NCBI GenBank assembly: GCA_023333565.1
Contig: JAJKFH010002480.1
Coordinates: 124,001-188,000, forward strand
Length of the DNA: 64,000 nucleotides
Direction of reading: 5' to 3'
Source: Puffinus mauretanicus
Lineage: Eukaryota > Chordata > Aves > Procellariiformes > Procellariidae
The notes beneath the pieces are model-generated. The model did not search any database, was not told the DNA's origin, and saw only the letters and a program-made list of their open reading frames with translations. Below, in pieces: positions 61,496-64,000 of this stretch. Numbering within the stretch: position 1 is the stretch's first letter; every line of letters begins with the position of its first letter. Made by a program: the position numbers and the translations under genes.

Positions 61496-64000
61496 CTGTC
61501 GGAAAGAAAATAAATCATGGCTGGTTAAGTAGAATTGTACTTCAAGATAACAGAGGGCCTAGGACACATGTTGCTCATTTGCAGTAAGTATATAGAGTCA
61601 TTAGAATTACTGTATTTCAAGTAACTGAGATAACTACTCCATCTGGCAAAATCTGGTACTAGTAATGGCTTTTTAATATTTCATATGTGTATAAAACATG
61701 AATACTTACAATACAGCAAGTATTTATATTCATCCTGGTATGTTCAAATATTTACCTAATGACATGTAGTAAATGACATGCAAGTTTTTTTAATTGAAAA
61801 TTCCTCTACAAATGTGTGCCTATAATAACCTAGTAAAAATGTTTTCAATCTTAACATTTTCTTTATTGACAGATCTAAATTAATTATTGTAAGAATAATT
61901 ACCAGCATAAATAATAAGCACTGTGTGTGTTTTCCACCACTGTGAAGGAGATGATACACGCTTTTTTCAATGACATGCAGATGAGAGATATTCCAGTTCC
62001 AGTTAAGAAGCAAACCTCGTAGTAGGTCCTGTTCCCTGGCAGACTGTAGCCTTCCTATATTATCATGGATGAGTTACAATCCCTGTGTACTTATCTATAA
62101 ATGAGGCTTAATATTATTCTCATATCTCACAGAATTGTTTTAAGCACTCACCTCACAGGCACTCACACATTACAGTAATGAAAAGCAGCTTGAGAACTGT
62201 AACTGAAGAACAAAAGTGCGTCTAATGAGATCCAGTGACAGGCTGGATCGTCAGAAGTTACATAAGCAGCGCAATAAAGAGATACCAGAAACTATCAGAA
62301 GCTACATCTTTCCATAATATCCTTAACATACTTTTACTTACTTTTTCAAAGCAGATGAAATGCAAGGAAAAGATAAACTCATAAATAAAAAAAGCAAAGT
62401 AGTGAGAATCACTGCTAACTTTTCTTGATAGATGTCTTTGTCTCTTTTGAACAAACACCGCCCTTTCTTCCAAATGGCCTCAGCCATTCTGAGTTTCAGG
62501 GTGCAGTCATTGTAAAGTCAGCTATCTGAGTTCACAGTATGAGAATTACTATCAATAGCAAAACAGTGTAATTGCAAGTTATTAATAGAATCATACCAGT
62601 TTCATTATCAAACCCAGCAAAAATCTTTATCAATCTTGTACTGAAAGAACTGCCCAAATTCACTGCTGCTTTAAACAGTTACATCAAGCAAGAATCGAGT
62701 TTAATGAGTTCTTAAATGCAAGCCTGTATAAAATGAATCCAAAAAAGATGCCAAGTTCAGGCCTGGCATAACTCCTCTCAGGAGTTACATAAGTCAGGTA
62801 AGGCTGAATCTACAATTCATAGTTTCATTTGCAAATGAAAAAGGTCTAATAAATTAGAGATTAAGGTGTCTGATCTTAGACCTGATTTAACACAACAGAG
62901 GGATTTGTAACTCTGCCGTGAATTCCAGATATGCAAGCACCATATTGTATAGTTAATGTCGTACAAAGAAAACCAAAATAGTCTTTTGCACATTTGATTA
63001 ACATCTGAAACCTTATCTGTTGGGGTATTCAGATTTTGGAATGAACCACTAATTCCCCACCTTTGGTAGGATATTCAAAAGGTTCATATGGGGAATAACT
63101 CTATAGATGGCAGGTGAGAAATGGCACCTTTTGTAATCAAACCTGTAAGTAAACCAGCTAAACCCTTTCATCTGCAGACAGAAGACTGCTGCTCAGACAG
63201 TTAATGTTGCTTAGACTGTTAATATTACTTAAATCAACATAATCTTTTCTGGACAAATTCAGAAACTATAAATCAGAGCCGAATTCTCTGTTGGATGGGC
63301 ATTTTTATCGAGAGAACTGTTATGAAGGAAATTGCAAGTCTTTGTGTAGCTCCACAGTCACTCTGGTAATCAGGCCACAAAGTTAAAATAATCATTTGGC
63401 ACCTTCGACAGCAGGTATCACTTGGCCATGGAAACAGAACCACCCCTTCTCTCTAGAAATGTTTGCCTCTTAGTAATTGGCTTGGAAAAAAACAGAGGAA
63501 AATGAGACAGAGAGGGGAAACTACATAGCCTCTGCTTGTACCTCCTTTTTGAGTAAAAGGTATCAGTTCCCAGCAATGCAACCTAATACTTTTCGTGAAC
63601 CTTGAACAGTTCCTTCTTCTCCTTCTCCATCTTCACATTTCCAGTAAAAAACACATCCAGTATCTAAAGCCAGTCTGGATTACAAATGCTAGCCATGTAC
63701 TGTTTTAAAAATTAACTGACATTTTTGCAAGGATTCTTTCACTAATGGGGCAATAGCATAATTAACAAAGCTCTTATCTTTTAACAAGAACACCCCAGGT
63801 ACTAAAATATTCTCTAGAAGAGACACAATATTTTTCTCTCCGAAGGACTAAGATTTGTATCTTCCTTTTTATCTTTCAGTCATTGTTCTCACTCATATGA
63901 CAACTATACTCATAGTTCTAAGCTAAGACATAAGTTCTATGCTTTTCAGACCTGAACATATTTATGCTGTGTACATGTCTGACCCTGAAAGATACAGTAC
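61496..64000 (-). other. WWTR1: WWTR1 intron, running off the window
   Basis: Non-coding sequence upstream (in transcript sense) of the Gln/coiled-coil exon. I looked for the WW-domain exon (GWEM, TTWQDPRK) on the minus strand and did not find it before 64,000. No mobile element is recognised. Confidence 0.75.

Overview
The window is nuclear DNA of a bird (or at least a sauropsid). Three things point there. Its repeats are CR1 LINEs ending in the ATTCTATG-type 3' repeat typical of avian CR1. It carries one solo retroviral LTR of avian type. It holds the TM4SF4-WWTR1 neighbourhood, which in human lies at 3q25. Genes are split by GT-AG introns (one is GC-AG) and most of the sequence is AT-rich non-coding DNA. 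There are no operons, CRISPR arrays, rRNA genes or recognised tRNA genes. I name the genes from recognising their protein families by eye; no database was searched.

Layout. Positions 1-31,100 hold no gene I can name. This stretch contains a 132-bp segment duplicated about 0.77 kb apart (1,781 and 2,547), short tandem repeats (3.8, 6.0 and 30.2 kb), one exon-like orphan ORF on the minus strand (8,411-8,568), a small CpG-rich patch (14.64-14.80 kb) and a solo LTR (about 29.13-29.65 kb). Positions 31,247-36,645 hold a complete five-exon TM4SF4 gene on the plus strand, with a TATA box, an HNF1-like site and a CCAAT box upstream and an AATAAA signal downstream. Positions 36.65-45.8 kb are the tail-to-tail gap between TM4SF4 and WWTR1. 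The gap holds a 2-kb truncated CR1 with a broken reverse transcriptase, two older CR1 remnants in the opposite orientation, and a strong CpG island (43.42-44.10 kb) that belongs to no gene I can identify. From about 45.8 kb to the right edge runs the 3' half of WWTR1 (TAZ) on the minus strand: a long 3' UTR and the last four coding exons. The exons for the TEAD-binding and WW regions lie beyond 64,000.

How the genes relate. TM4SF4 is a four-span membrane protein of the L6 family. WWTR1 is the Hippo-pathway transcriptional co-activator TAZ. They are neighbours converging on a shared gap, with no sign of a joint pathway. The exons present encode the regulatory and activation half of TAZ: coiled coil, LATS/CK1 phosphodegron, activation domain and the C-terminal PDZ-binding motif FLTWL.

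I found no clear new biological system. The items most worth a second look are the orphan CpG island, the GC-AG intron in WWTR1, the orphan exon-like ORF at 8.4 kb, the CpG-dense patch in TM4SF4 intron 2, and a perfect 22-bp palindrome in a WWTR1 intron.
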